Shown: positions 44,924 to 54,510 of the stretch, piece by piece
Layout: every line of letters begins with the position of its first letter
Position numbering within the stretch: position 1 is the first letter of the stretch
DNA from: Flavobacterium pokkalii
GTDB taxonomy: Bacteria > Bacteroidota > Bacteroidia > Flavobacteriales > Flavobacteriaceae
Assembly: GCF_014596575.1 (NCBI RefSeq)
Contig: NZ_NASZ01000009.1
Location: 1-64,000, forward strand
Direction: 5' to 3'
DNA: 64,000 nt
Notes under the pieces: generated by a model
Database searches by the model: none
Seen by the model: the letters and a program-made list of their open reading frames with translations, nothing else
Told to the model about the DNA's origin: nothing
Program-made: the position numbers and the translations under genes

Positions 44924-46069
44924 CTATTCAATTTTTCCATAAACCGGAACGATGAAATTTCCGTTTAAAAATGATTTAGCATCGATTTGACTTTGCAAAA
45001 TAACACCTTTTAAGTTTTGTTCCAGTAATAATTGAGCTGATTGTACCAAAGGAGCTGCTGTTGTGACTTGTATGGCTCTTAATTTGTGTTTTCCAACTTG
45101 CAAAGATTGAATTTCTTTGACAATTTCGCGTCTTCTTAAAATACCTTTGATGTCTTTTCCTTCCACGGCTGCGTAAAGAATTATTTGATCGTCTTCCATT
45201 AACGGAATTTCTTTCTGCATGATTTTTTCTAAATTTTTTATCTTGTTTTTGGAAGAATCTATCGTTTTTAATTGGTTTTGAACCCAGCTATAATGTCCGG
45301 GAAAACGGAGGGTTTTATAGTCTAAATCGCGAACTTTTCCACTTAAAGCATCCGGTAAATCAGCGGCACCGCCCGAAGTTAAATCATCTTCATAAGTTTT
45401 GCCATTAATAATTATGGAACTTCTTTCGGATAAGGCGGGAAGCTCGATTTTGCTGAAATTTCGAATGACGTTCGCATTTTTCAAATATTCGGTTGCAACG
45501 CCTATTGGACTCCAGGTGAATCCGTAATAATGAGGTGCAACGGCATTTTTAGTTAGCGCTCCAACTTTAAATTCTAATTTGTCGGCTGAATTGACATTGA
45601 AATCGGAGCAGAATTCCTGAAACAAATGATTCGCCAAAACATCAATATAACCGGGAGCAATTCCTGTTTGTAGAACAAATCCCGTTTCGGCATCTTTGGC
45701 TAAAGCCATGATTTGAGCTGTTTCATCCACATATTCGGTAAGATTAGCATAATACAAATGATAATCTTTGGCAATTTGCGCAATTTTAGGAGCCTGATTT
45801 CCCGGAAGACAATCTAAAATAATGTTTCCCTGAGTGAAAATAGCTCTCATTTCCGGTGTAATTTCGTCCGGAGTGAGATGAAAAGCTTTAACCGTGACGT
45901 TTTTGGCTGTTCCTTTTTCAACCCATCCGGCAACAGATTGGGCTTTAGAAAGGGTTCGGTTTCCAATATATATGGTGGGAGTAATAAGGCTCCATTCGGC
46001 GAGAATTAAAGCGGCTGCTTCGGCTATACCGCCGGCTCCGGCAATGATAATGTTGTAATGCTTTTCCAT
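44924..46069 (-). CDS. Saccharopine dehydrogenase-family oxidoreductase
   Basis: The 381-residue protein has an N-terminal Rossmann fold (IIIAGAGGIAEAAALIL) and the saccharopine dehydrogenase C-terminal region (GFVLQTGIAPGYIDVLANHL). Members use NAD(P)H on lysine-, carboxynorspermidine- or related amino-acid adducts; the substrate here is not evident. It is a single gene, converging on the LacI gene. An imperfect inverted repeat at 44836-44887 between them lacks a T tract. Confidence 0.7.
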   Translation of the reverse strand: MEKHYNIIIAGAGGIAEAAALILAEWSLITPTIYIGNRTLSKAQSVAGWVEKGTAKNVTVKAFHLTPDEITPEMRAIFTQGNIILDCLPGNQAPKIAQIAKDYHLYYANLTEYVDETAQIMALAKDAETGFVLQTGIAPGYIDVLANHLFQEFCSDFNVNSADKLEFKVGALTKNAVAPHYYGFTWSPIGVATEYLKNANVIRNFSKIELPALSERSSIIINGKTYEDDLTSGGAADLPDALSGKVRDLDYKTLRFPGHYSWVQNQLKTIDSSKNKIKNLEKIMQKEIPLMEDDQIILYAAVEGKDIKGILRRREIVKEIQSLQVGKHKLRAIQVTTAAPLVQSAQLLLEQNLKGVILQSQIDAKSFLNGNFIVPVYGKIE

Positions 46070-46144
46070 ATTCTAAATTTACGTTTTTTCGGTTTGATGC
46101 CGAAATAAATTTAGAAAATAGCTAAAAGTTAGTTGTTTAAGTTT

Positions 46145-46708
46145 CTAAAAAAGTGTTCCCTGTTCGAATGAAGGTTTGGAATTACTGTTGAAGTGAAAGC
46201 GGTCAATAATTTCAAATTGTTTGATTTTTGGGTTAAAAAGCCGAAGTGCAATATTGTCGCAAATAAAATTCAATTGAATTTCCTCAGAAAAAAGGTGATA
46301 GGCTGCGGCAATTTTTTCAGGATTTAGTCGGCGCGCAATTGAAAGATGAGGCTCATTGTTTTTAAAAATCGTTTTAGGACGAAAGGATTGATTAATATGT
46401 TTCATGATTTCTTTCAATTCTTTTTTGGAATTTTCGTTAGGAGCTATAAAAAAAGCACCGTTTGGAAAAGTAGCAAAAGAATCTAAGCAGACTGATTTTG
46501 GGCTAAGGCAGTCGCAAATTTGAAATAATTGTTGTTTGATTAATTCTATTTCGTTTTCAGTAGCCATGAATTCGTTTATCGTAATATGAGCCAATGAGTT
46601 TTTACTGTTGAACCAGCCGATTTCTTTGGCTAAATCGTCTTTCATTTTTTTTACAAAAGCAATGATTTCCTCAGAAGGACTGATGACTAACGAATAACGA
46701 TTTTGCAT
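46145..46708 (-). CDS. 2H phosphoesterase / 2'-5' RNA ligase-like protein
   Basis: The 187-residue protein contains two HxS/T motifs, HITINEF near 46 and HLSIARRL near 122, the two-histidine signature of the 2H phosphoesterase superfamily. Members act on 2',3'-cyclic phosphates, 2'-5' RNA bonds or ADP-ribose cyclic phosphates. It is 26 bases from the GYF-type gene, with which it may be co-transcribed. The substrate is unknown. Confidence 0.8.
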   Translation of the reverse strand: MQNRYSLVISPSEEIIAFVKKMKDDLAKEIGWFNSKNSLAHITINEFMATENEIELIKQQLFQICDCLSPKSVCLDSFATFPNGAFFIAPNENSKKELKEIMKHINQSFRPKTIFKNNEPHLSIARRLNPEKIAAAYHLFSEEIQLNFICDNIALRLFNPKIKQFEIIDRFHFNSNSKPSFEQGTLF

Positions 46709-46734
46709 ATTTTTAAATACTATCGATGATTTTT

Positions 46735-47448
46735 TTAGTGTTTTAATTGAATGTTTTCTAATTCCAAATTCAATTGAGTTCGTTCTCGGTCGAGTGATTC
46801 CAGTTCGTCTTGCAAAAGCTTGAGTTTGGTTTGGATAATGTTGATTTCGTTATTCTTTTCCTCTTCTGTTCTAAAAAAATGAAATTGATTTGCTTTAACC
46901 AATTCATTTTTAGTTGCTTCAAAAAGATTTTGTTTTTCAGTATTCTCAATCTGAATTTCAGCCAGTCTTTTAGTAATTATTTCTTTTTTTTCTTTGATGA
47001 TACGTTCTTTTTCGAGTCTTTGCTGTTCGGCAAGTTGTTCTTTTTGGGCTTTAATTTCTTCTTCCTGCAATAGAAATTGACGATTTTCCCTTTCGGTTTT
47101 ATTGTTTCTTGCTTCTAATTCCTGTTTTCGATTTTCGTTAATAAAATTTAAAGTAAAACTTCCAATTACCAGTAAAGTTAAAAACGCAAACAAATAGAAT
47201 CGTCCTTTGTTCAGCACCATAATTTTGTTGCTTTTTTCTTTGCTTTTGGGAGTTGGCGAATTGCTTTTAAAAGGAGGCGGAGTTACTTTTAACAGCGTTT
47301 GAAGTTCCTCGATTTCGCCTGCAGTTTTCCAATCGGGCATTCCGGAAAACCATACCGGTGTTGCGGCAGTAATTTGTTTTTCCTCTAATTCGGTTAAACT
47401 AAATGGACCGCTGCTCTCCACACCGTTATGTAAATAATATTTTTTCAT
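46735..47448 (-). CDS. GYF_2-domain membrane protein with long coiled coil
   Basis: The 237-residue protein starts with a GYF_2 domain (residues 1-50: YYLHNGVESSGPFSLTELEE, VWFSGMPDWKTAGE), then a linker and one membrane span (YLFAFLTLLVIGSFTL, about 84-100). The last 135 residues are highly charged coiled coil rich in Gln, Glu and Lys. GYF domains bind proline-rich peptides. It may anchor or scaffold other proteins; no enzyme motif is seen. Confidence 0.75.
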   Translation of the reverse strand: MKKYYLHNGVESSGPFSLTELEEKQITAATPVWFSGMPDWKTAGEIEELQTLLKVTPPPFKSNSPTPKSKEKSNKIMVLNKGRFYLFAFLTLLVIGSFTLNFINENRKQELEARNNKTERENRQFLLQEEEIKAQKEQLAEQQRLEKERIIKEKKEIITKRLAEIQIENTEKQNLFEATKNELVKANQFHFFRTEEEKNNEINIIQTKLKLLQDELESLDRERTQLNLELENIQLKH

Positions 47449-47550
47449 TACAGATAAGTTTGTGTAAAATTATATTGATTAACCCAAAAACAAAAAATAT
47501 GCCGTAGAATTTTATCTGCTTTTGAAGAAGTGTTAAAAAGAATAAAGCTT

Positions 47551-48108
47551 TTAATAATACAATCTGAAATCAAGGAATTTACAAAGAGCATAATGTTTTT
47601 GATGCAATTCTTCCACATTTTCAATAGGATCGTCAGAATCCTGAAAGAGACTAAAAAATACTCTGTCAAGATGAATACTGTCCACTTTGCTATGTTTAAT
47701 TCCGTATCCCGAAATCGCTTTGGCATTAGTAATATCTAAAAAATATTGTGCTTCATCTTCGGTTAAATCCAGAATTTTTTTATTCGAAAAATGGATGATT
47801 TTACCTTTTAATTTTCCTTCAAATATTTCGGCAATTTCTTCCAGACTGTAATAATAATCGTGTAGGCAAATGTTGTTTTGCTGACCGGGCATCACCAGAT
47901 AAATGATTTCGTAATCTTTAAAATGCTCGTCATAAAGCAGGGCGTTCAAACTTTCTTCCAGTCCTTCAATGGTGTCGCAAGTTTTGTAAATACTAGCAAT
48001 TTCGTGAGAAAAAGCAAGCGTTTCCAAATTTTTGACCACTTCAGTTTCTATTAAATGATCTATATCCGGAACGGCTTCCAGGCAAAAGATAAAATTCTCA
48101 TTTTCCAT
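47551..48108 (-). CDS. DUF6642-like protein of unknown function
   Basis: The 185-residue protein (start chosen at MENENFIFCLEAV; an upstream ATG at 48174 would add 22 residues) has the layout of a DUF6642 family, as I recall it: FCLE start, YEIIYLVMPGQ strand, SLEEIAEIFEGKLKGKIIHF and an AISGYG segment. In the family I remember HG and SC residues in the two core loops; here they read PG and NK. If so it is a degenerate member. No enzyme role is claimed. It is a single gene. Confidence 0.55.
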   Translation of the reverse strand: MENENFIFCLEAVPDIDHLIETEVVKNLETLAFSHEIASIYKTCDTIEGLEESLNALLYDEHFKDYEIIYLVMPGQQNNICLHDYYYSLEEIAEIFEGKLKGKIIHFSNKKILDLTEDEAQYFLDITNAKAISGYGIKHSKVDSIHLDRVFFSLFQDSDDPIENVEELHQKHYALCKFLDFRLYY

Positions 48109-48308
48109 AAATAACACTAGCTTTTTAAAGCCGTAAAAGTATGATTTATTTGTTTTCTTTTGGTTTAGCAACATCTATAAAAGATAGCTTTTTTTTCTTA
48201 AGTGCTTTTATAATTGTTGTTGGTCGAAATTATATGTTTAGAAAATTATTAAGTTTTAAATTTATACTTTAACTTAATTGAATAACTTAAGAAAAAGTGT
48301 AAATACTA

Positions 48309-50405
48309 ATGAAAAAACTATTCTTATTATTAAATTTCTTTTCGATATTTTACTTTGTTCATAGCCAGGAATTAATTAATGAACCCAAGCCTTTTGGACC
48401 AGTACCTACACAAAAACAGCTCGACTGGCAGGAGATGGAATTTTATGCTTTTATCCATTTTTCATTAAATACTTTTACAAATAAAGAGTGGGGTTTTGGA
48501 GATGAATCACCACAATTATTTAGTCCAACAGATTTAGATGTACGGCAATGGGCGCGAATTGTTAAAGATGCCGGAATGAAAGGAATTATTTTGGTAGCAA
48601 AACATCACGATGGATTTTGTTTATGGCCGTCGGCATATACTGAACGTTCGGTGAAAAATTCACCTTGGAAAAATGGAAAAGGAGATGTGGTCAAAGAATT
48701 AGCCGAAGCATGTAAAGAGTACAATCTTAAATTAGGACTTTATCTTTCTCCCTGGGATCGTAATCATCCACAATATGGTAAGCCGGAATACATTACTTAT
48801 TTCAGAAATCAATTGAAAGAATTGTTGACTAATCATGGAGACGTTTTCGAAATGTGGTTTGACGGAGCTAATGGTGGCGATGGTTATTATGGAGGAGCTA
48901 ATGAAATCAGAAAAATAAATACGATGGAATATTACAATTGGGAAGAAACCTATAAAATGATTTATAATCTGGCACCTAATACTTTGGTTTGGGGAATTGG
49001 TCCTTCAGAAGCCAGATGGATAGGAAATGAAGATGGTTATGCTAATAAAACCAATTGGAGTCTTTTACGTCAAAAAGATGATTTAGCAGGAAAAGTACAT
49101 TATACGGAATATATGTCGGGACATGAAGATGGAGAAAAATGGGTATCCGGTGAAGCAGATGTGTCTATAAGACCAGGTTGGTTTTATCATGCTGCTGAAG
49201 ATGATAAAGTACGTTCATTGGATGAACTGGTAGATATTTATTATAAATCAGTAGGGCGAAATGCGAATCTTTTGCTTAATCTTCCGGTTGATAAAAGAGG
49301 TTTGGTGAATGAGAATGATGAAAAGCGATTAAAAGAATTAGTAGCAGTTATAAAAGCCGATTTTAAAACGGAATTATTGAGAGGAACGAAAGTTAAAGCT
49401 TCAAATATCAGAGATAATAATCGTCTTTTTTCGGCTGAAAATTTGATAGACGGCGATAAAAATACGTATTGGGCTACCGATGACGGAGTTAAAAATGCCA
49501 GTATCGAATTTCAATTTGAAAAACCAACAGCAATTAATAGAATATTACTTCAAGAGTATATTAAGCTGGGACAAAGAGTTAAAGCTTTTACTGTTGAAGC
49601 TGAAGTAGATGGGGAATGGTTAATTGTAGCAAATGAAACAACTATTGGTTACAAAAGGATATTAAGGATAAACCGTGTAAAGGCGACAGCTTTACGTGTT
49701 AGTATTACTAATGCAAAAGCTAATATAGTACTTTCTGAAATTAAGGCTTATAATGCGCCTACTTTTGTAAAAATGCCAATAGTTCAAAGAGATAAAAACG
49801 GGGTTGTTACTATGGAAACCATCGGAGGAAATGCAATTTATTATACCGTTGATGGAACAGAACCAACTGAAAAGAGTCAATTATATCAAGGAACTTTTAT
49901 GTTTGATAAAACTGCAGTTGTAAAAGCTATTGCCAGAAATACTTCAGAGCAAATAAACAGCGCTGTTAAAACCGTAAAATTTGGTCTTTCTAAAACCAAT
50001 TGGAAAATATGGAAAGTTTCCAGCGGTGATATCAAAGAAGCAGAAAAGGTTATTGATGAGAATCCTGAAACAAATTGGACTTTTGGAGATAGTACCCATA
50101 AATTTCCGCAGGAGGTTTTTATAGATATGGGAAAAGTATCAAAAATAAAGGGATTTAGTTATATGCCTTTACAAATGGGAGATCAACTTAATTTAATTTC
50201 AAATTATGAGTTTTATACAAGTAAAGATGCTAAAAAGTGGACAAAACAATCAGAAGGAGAATTTTCAAATATTAAAAACAATCCTATAGAACAGTTGAAA
50301 ATATTTAAAAAGGTTAAAGCGCGATATTTGCGTTTTGTGGCATTATCCGCGATTGGTAAGGGAGAAAGGGTTTCTATAGGGGAGTTGAGTGTGATTGAGG
50401 AATAA
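48309..50405 (+). CDS. GH29 alpha-L-fucosidase with C-terminal discoidin-like and chitobiase-type domains
   Basis: The 698-residue secreted enzyme has a signal peptide (cut near FVHSQ) and a GH29 catalytic barrel: DWQEMEFYAFIHFSLNTFT, HHDGFCLWPSAYT and EMWFDGANGG, in which Asp185 is the nucleophile. After residue 350 a discoidin/CBM32-like domain (LIDGDKNTYWATDDGVKNAS) follows, then a chitobiase-like YYTVDGTEPTEKS segment and a second discoidin-like domain. It removes terminal or branched fucose outside the cell or in the periplasm. With the neighbouring genes this points to N-glycan fucose. Expressed alone or with nagB-PIG-L. Confidence 0.85.
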   Translation: MKKLFLLLNFFSIFYFVHSQELINEPKPFGPVPTQKQLDWQEMEFYAFIHFSLNTFTNKEWGFGDESPQLFSPTDLDVRQWARIVKDAGMKGIILVAKHHDGFCLWPSAYTERSVKNSPWKNGKGDVVKELAEACKEYNLKLGLYLSPWDRNHPQYGKPEYITYFRNQLKELLTNHGDVFEMWFDGANGGDGYYGGANEIRKINTMEYYNWEETYKMIYNLAPNTLVWGIGPSEARWIGNEDGYANKTNWSLLRQKDDLAGKVHYTEYMSGHEDGEKWVSGEADVSIRPGWFYHAAEDDKVRSLDELVDIYYKSVGRNANLLLNLPVDKRGLVNENDEKRLKELVAVIKADFKTELLRGTKVKASNIRDNNRLFSAENLIDGDKNTYWATDDGVKNASIEFQFEKPTAINRILLQEYIKLGQRVKAFTVEAEVDGEWLIVANETTIGYKRILRINRVKATALRVSITNAKANIVLSEIKAYNAPTFVKMPIVQRDKNGVVTMETIGGNAIYYTVDGTEPTEKSQLYQGTFMFDKTAVVKAIARNTSEQINSAVKTVKFGLSKTNWKIWKVSSGDIKEAEKVIDENPETNWTFGDSTHKFPQEVFIDMGKVSKIKGFSYMPLQMGDQLNLISNYEFYTSKDAKKWTKQSEGEFSNIKNNPIEQLKIFKKVKARYLRFVALSAIGKGERVSIGELSVIEE

Positions 50406-50538
50406 TAGAATAAGGTAAAAAAAGATTAAAAGTTTTAATTGTGTTTTTTGCCGAAGCACAAGGGTTGTTAGTCGAATAAATAATTTTAAGCAGTAAAAGA
50501 ACAGTAATTTTATCTTAATAATTTAATTCAGCAATAAA

Positions 50539-52452
50539 ATGATTAAGGAAGATATTAATTTCAAAGAAGCAGGAAGGTTTGAAGAAACCCGTTTTGAAAA
50601 AATTCACAATGTAATTTTTGACTCTTCAAAAGAGGCTTCATTATTGGTAGCACATGAAATCGCTAATTTGATTCAGAGAAAAGAAGAATTAAATGAACCT
50701 TGTGTTTTAGGGCTGGCTACAGGTTCTTCACCTATAAAAGTATATGAAGAATTGGTTAGAATGCATAAAGAAGAAGGTCTCAGTTTTAAAAATGTAATAA
50801 CTTTTAACTTAGACGAATACTATCCTATGGATAAAGATAATATTCAGAGTTATTATTATTTTATGCATGAACATTTATTTAATCATGTTGATATTCCGGC
50901 TGAAAATATTAATATTCCTGACGGAAAAGTTAGTGCCGAAGAATTACGTCAATATTGTATTGATTACGATATGAAAATTAATTCTTATGGTGGTTTGGAT
51001 TTTCAATTATTAGGAATTGGGAGAACCGGACATATCGGGTTTAATGAACCGGGATCACACGTTAATTCAGCAACCAGAAGTATCACATTAGATCATATTA
51101 CACGTGTAGATGCGGCACCCGCTTTTTTAGGTGTAGATAATGTACCCCGAAAAGCCATTACTATGGGAATAGGAACTGTTAGAAATGCAAAGAGAATCGT
51201 GCTTCTGGCCTGGGGAATCAGTAAGGCTGATATTATCAAAGAAACGATTGAAGGAGAAATATCTTCTCAGGTTCCGGCAACTTATTTACAGGAACATCCA
51301 AATACAACTTTTGTTTTAGATACCGAAGCTTCGTCTGAACTAACAAGAGTAAAAACGCCATGGCTAGTTAAATCATGTTTTTGGACAAATGAATTAAAAT
51401 TGAAAGCAGTCGTTTGGTTAAGTGAACTAACAAGCAAACCAATTTTGAAACTTACCGATAAAGATTATAATGATAATGGAATGTCAGGTTTGTTAGCCGA
51501 AGAGGGAACAGCTTATAATTTAAATATTAAGATGTTTAATACCCTGCAACATACTATTACAGGCTGGCCGGGCGGAAAACCTAATGCTGACGATACTTAC
51601 AGACCGGAACGTTCAACTCCGGCTAAGAAGCGAATCATTATTTTTAGTCCGCATCCGGATGATGATGTGATTTCGATGGGAGGAACATTTGACAGATTGG
51701 TAGAACAAGGTCATGAAGTACACATTGCTTATCAAACATCCGGAAATATTGCAGTTTCTAATGAAGAAGCTTTAAAATTTGCAGAAGTTTCTACAGTTCT
51801 AAATTCAAAATCTAGCGAATCGGATAGTATTATTAATTTTTTAAAAAATAAATCTAAAAATGATATTGATACTCTTGAAGTTAGAAAATTAAAAGGACTT
51901 ATCAGACGTAGTGAATCTCTTGGTGCTACAAGGTATTTAGGCGTTCCGGATGAACAGGTTCACTTTTTGAATCTTCCATTCTACGAAACCGGTACTGTAA
52001 AGAAAGGGAACCTTACCGATGCAGATATTGATATTATGTGTAATCTTATTGAAGAGGTAAAACCACATCAAATTTATGCTGCCGGAGATTTAGCCGATCC
52101 GCATGGAACTCACAAGGTTTGTTTGGATAGTTTGTTTGAGGCTTTAAAGCGACTAAAAAGCAAAAGTTTTATGGATGATTGTTGGGTTTGGTTGTATCGT
52201 GGTGCCTGGCATGAGTGGGAAACTTATGAGATTGAAATGGCGGTGCCAATGAGTCCTGATCAGGTTCTTAAAAAACGTTATGCTATTTTCTATCATCAAT
52301 CTCAAAAAGATGGTGTGATGTTCCAAGGAGATGATTCCCGCGAATTTTGGGTAAGAGCTGAAGACAGAAACAGAGCGACAGCTAAAAAATATAATGATTT
52401 AGGATTAGCCGAATATGCGGCAATTGAAGCGTTTAAACGCTATCATTTTTAA
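50539..52452 (+). CDS. nagB: Glucosamine-6-phosphate deaminase fused to PIG-L-type deacetylase
   Basis: The 637-residue protein has a NagB domain (1-290: FNLDEYYPMD with Asp92, GIGRTGHIGFNEPGS at 159-173) and a PIG-L/LmbE domain from about 365 (SPHPDDDVISMGG, AAGDLADPHGTHK) with metal-binding residues. NagB turns glucosamine 6-phosphate into fructose 6-phosphate and ammonia. Compared with E. coli NagB the Asp of NDGH is Thr163 here. The second domain may be a GlcNAc-type deacetylase. Such fusions are known in Bacteroidota. Its place after the fucosidase fits GlcNAc use from N-glycans. Confidence 0.85.
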   Translation: MIKEDINFKEAGRFEETRFEKIHNVIFDSSKEASLLVAHEIANLIQRKEELNEPCVLGLATGSSPIKVYEELVRMHKEEGLSFKNVITFNLDEYYPMDKDNIQSYYYFMHEHLFNHVDIPAENINIPDGKVSAEELRQYCIDYDMKINSYGGLDFQLLGIGRTGHIGFNEPGSHVNSATRSITLDHITRVDAAPAFLGVDNVPRKAITMGIGTVRNAKRIVLLAWGISKADIIKETIEGEISSQVPATYLQEHPNTTFVLDTEASSELTRVKTPWLVKSCFWTNELKLKAVVWLSELTSKPILKLTDKDYNDNGMSGLLAEEGTAYNLNIKMFNTLQHTITGWPGGKPNADDTYRPERSTPAKKRIIIFSPHPDDDVISMGGTFDRLVEQGHEVHIAYQTSGNIAVSNEEALKFAEVSTVLNSKSSESDSIINFLKNKSKNDIDTLEVRKLKGLIRRSESLGATRYLGVPDEQVHFLNLPFYETGTVKKGNLTDADIDIMCNLIEEVKPHQIYAAGDLADPHGTHKVCLDSLFEALKRLKSKSFMDDCWVWLYRGAWHEWETYEIEMAVPMSPDQVLKKRYAIFYHQSQKDGVMFQGDDSREFWVRAEDRNRATAKKYNDLGLAEYAAIEAFKRYHF

Positions 52453-52505
52453 CTTTTCTTTTAACTAGATATAGATAACATTTGTTTGGTTGGTTATTTA
52501 TATTG

Positions 52506-52536
52506 AAAAAGCAACCTGAAAAGGTTGCTTTTTTTA
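52506..52536. terminator. Bidirectional terminator
   Basis: AAAAAGCAACCT and AGGTTGCTTTTTTT pair around a short loop. It lies between the converging nagB fusion and LytTR regulator genes and may serve both. Confidence 0.85.
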
Positions 52537-52554
52537 TTAGTGTTGTTTTATAAT

Positions 52555-53268
52555 TTATATAGAAGCATTTAATATTCGTTGTTTCACTTCGTCTATATAA
52601 GAACGACCTATAACATATCGAAGGCCTTCAATTTCAATGCTATTTCCTTCAACAGCATCAATTTTATCAATAGCAATGGTATAGGAACGGTGGATTCTTA
52701 AAAAATCTTTTTCGGGTAGCAAACTGGTAAAGTCTGATAATGTACTGTGAATAATATATTTACCTGTTGTGGTGTTGATTTTTAAATAATCCTTCAGGCT
52801 TTCGATGACTAAAATTTCATTTAAAAAAATCTTCTTCATCCTTTTTTTGTCAATTTTTACAAAAATAAATGGATTCTCTTTACTATTATCGATAGCTATT
52901 CTACTAGTAGTATCAAGCCTTTTGTGGACTTTGTTTATTGCTTTCATCAATCTGGGAAATTCAATTGGTTTTACCAGATAATCTAAAACATCTAATTCGT
53001 AGGTTTCAATAGCAAATTCACCATAGGCGCTCGTAATAATTAACAAAGGCGGATTTTCTAAACTTTTTATAAAATTAATACCATCTAAAACAGGCATATT
53101 GATGTCTAAAAAAATGACATCGACCGAATTGTTTTTTAAAAAATTGAGCCCTTCAATAGGGTTACTAAAGGAATTTATAAATTCTAATTCTTCAATTTGT
53201 TCAATATAATTTTTAATGACATTAATTGCTAATGGTTCATCATCTATTATTAGACATTTAATTTTCAT
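52555..53268 (-). CDS. LytTR-type response regulator
   Basis: The 237-residue protein has a receiver domain (Asp9-10, phospho-acceptor Asp55 in VIFLDINMPVLDG, Lys in YLVKPIE) and a LytTR DNA-binding domain at about 145-235 (ILVIESLKDYLKI, FLRIHRSYTIAID). It is downstream of a LytS-like kinase gene (59 bases) and sits inside the N-glycan locus, so it may control those genes. Other loci of this type often use SusR or hybrid regulators instead. Confidence 0.9.
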   Translation of the reverse strand: MKIKCLIIDDEPLAINVIKNYIEQIEELEFINSFSNPIEGLNFLKNNSVDVIFLDINMPVLDGINFIKSLENPPLLIITSAYGEFAIETYELDVLDYLVKPIEFPRLMKAINKVHKRLDTTSRIAIDNSKENPFIFVKIDKKRMKKIFLNEILVIESLKDYLKINTTTGKYIIHSTLSDFTSLLPEKDFLRIHRSYTIAIDKIDAVEGNSIEIEGLRYVIGRSYIDEVKQRILNASI

Positions 53269-53327
53269 ATGTAATTTTTAGGGTCAAAATAATCGGAAAG
53301 TTTGTTAGCTGAATTTTGAAAGTTTGT

Positions 53328-54386
53328 TTATGAAACTTTGATTTTTAGCTTTACTACAAAAATATTATTTTTATTCTTAATTGACAGTTTATAATCATTT
53401 TTGTTGTAACCTAATTCCAATCTTTTTTTAACATTTTCGATACCTATTCCGCTTGATTTGTTCAATTTATCTACATGATTCGTTACTGTAGGCATCGGGT
53501 TTGATACCGAAAAATAGAGATAATCTTCTTTGATTTTAAAATTGATATCGATTTTAACATTTCCCACATTTTTATTAGCACCATGTTTGAAAGAATTTTC
53601 TATAAAGGTCAGTAAAAGCATAGGAGAAATCTCTTTATCTTGGATATCACCAGAAATATACATATTGACTTCCAGTCTCTCATCATGTCTGATTCGCTCC
53701 AGGTCTAAGTAATTTTGAATGCAAAGAATTTCATTTTCTAAACTTTGTTTTTTACTCTGTGTTTCATAAAGCATATACCGCATTAGTTCAGATAACTTCA
53801 AAATAATTTTAGGCGTTTTATTTGATTTTTCGACTGATAAGGAATAAATATTATTTAAGGTGTTGAAGAAAAAGTGTGGGGAAATTTGTGATTTTAAAAA
53901 TAAGAGTTCGGTTTCTAATTGTGATTTTTCCAAATCGGTTACTCTTTTATGTTCTTCTAAAAAGTCAAATGTAATTTTAATAGCCGTGACAAAAGTGATT
54001 ACGTAAAGCTCTCCCAGCATCATATCGATACAGTAATTGAGGGAAAGGCTGTCCATGTATTCCGGACCTTCCGGCCAAACATTGTGATTAATTAAAAAAT
54101 AAGTAAGATTAAATTTTACCACAACCATAAGAAATATAACAGCCAGCAGGGTAATTATATAAAAGACATATTTTTTTCGAAATAACAAATAAGGCATTAA
54201 GATGAAAATATTCAAATAACAAAGACTCATGTGAATAGGGAAACCTAATAAGTTTGTCTTTAAAGAATAGAGATAATCATTAAAATAACTGCCCCATCTA
54301 AAGGTGTTAAATATAAAATAGACTATCCAAAAAAGTACATGGTAGCGCAGTGGTAATCGGTATAATTTGTTATTGTTAAAAAGCAT
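53328..54386 (-). CDS. LytS/YehU-type sensor histidine kinase
   Basis: The 352-residue kinase has four or five membrane spans in the first 150 residues and then the His_kinase signature SQISPHFFFNTLNNIYSL with the phospho-accepting histidine. A HATPase region (LLLTFIENSFKHGANKN, SGIGIENVKKRLELGY) follows. No periplasmic sensor domain is evident, so it probably senses via its membrane part. It precedes the LytTR regulator gene on the same strand, and is divergent from the GH92 operon. Confidence 0.9.
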   Translation of the reverse strand: MLFNNNKLYRLPLRYHVLFWIVYFIFNTFRWGSYFNDYLYSLKTNLLGFPIHMSLCYLNIFILMPYLLFRKKYVFYIITLLAVIFLMVVVKFNLTYFLINHNVWPEGPEYMDSLSLNYCIDMMLGELYVITFVTAIKITFDFLEEHKRVTDLEKSQLETELLFLKSQISPHFFFNTLNNIYSLSVEKSNKTPKIILKLSELMRYMLYETQSKKQSLENEILCIQNYLDLERIRHDERLEVNMYISGDIQDKEISPMLLLTFIENSFKHGANKNVGNVKIDINFKIKEDYLYFSVSNPMPTVTNHVDKLNKSSGIGIENVKKRLELGYNKNDYKLSIKNKNNIFVVKLKIKVS

Positions 54387-54510
54387 AAAAAAATGGATTG
54401 TTTATTCGTTTTTTTTGATGTTTAGCTAAGTTTATATGTCATCCGTCTAAATTAATTTCAGTAGAAATCAAATTTATCTAAATTTAAAGTTAAATTAAAG
54501 ATTGTTTGAT

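Noticed and set aside
47448..47726. 92-residue minus-strand frame
   Set aside because: It overlaps the end of the DUF6642-like gene in another frame and has no recognisable features.
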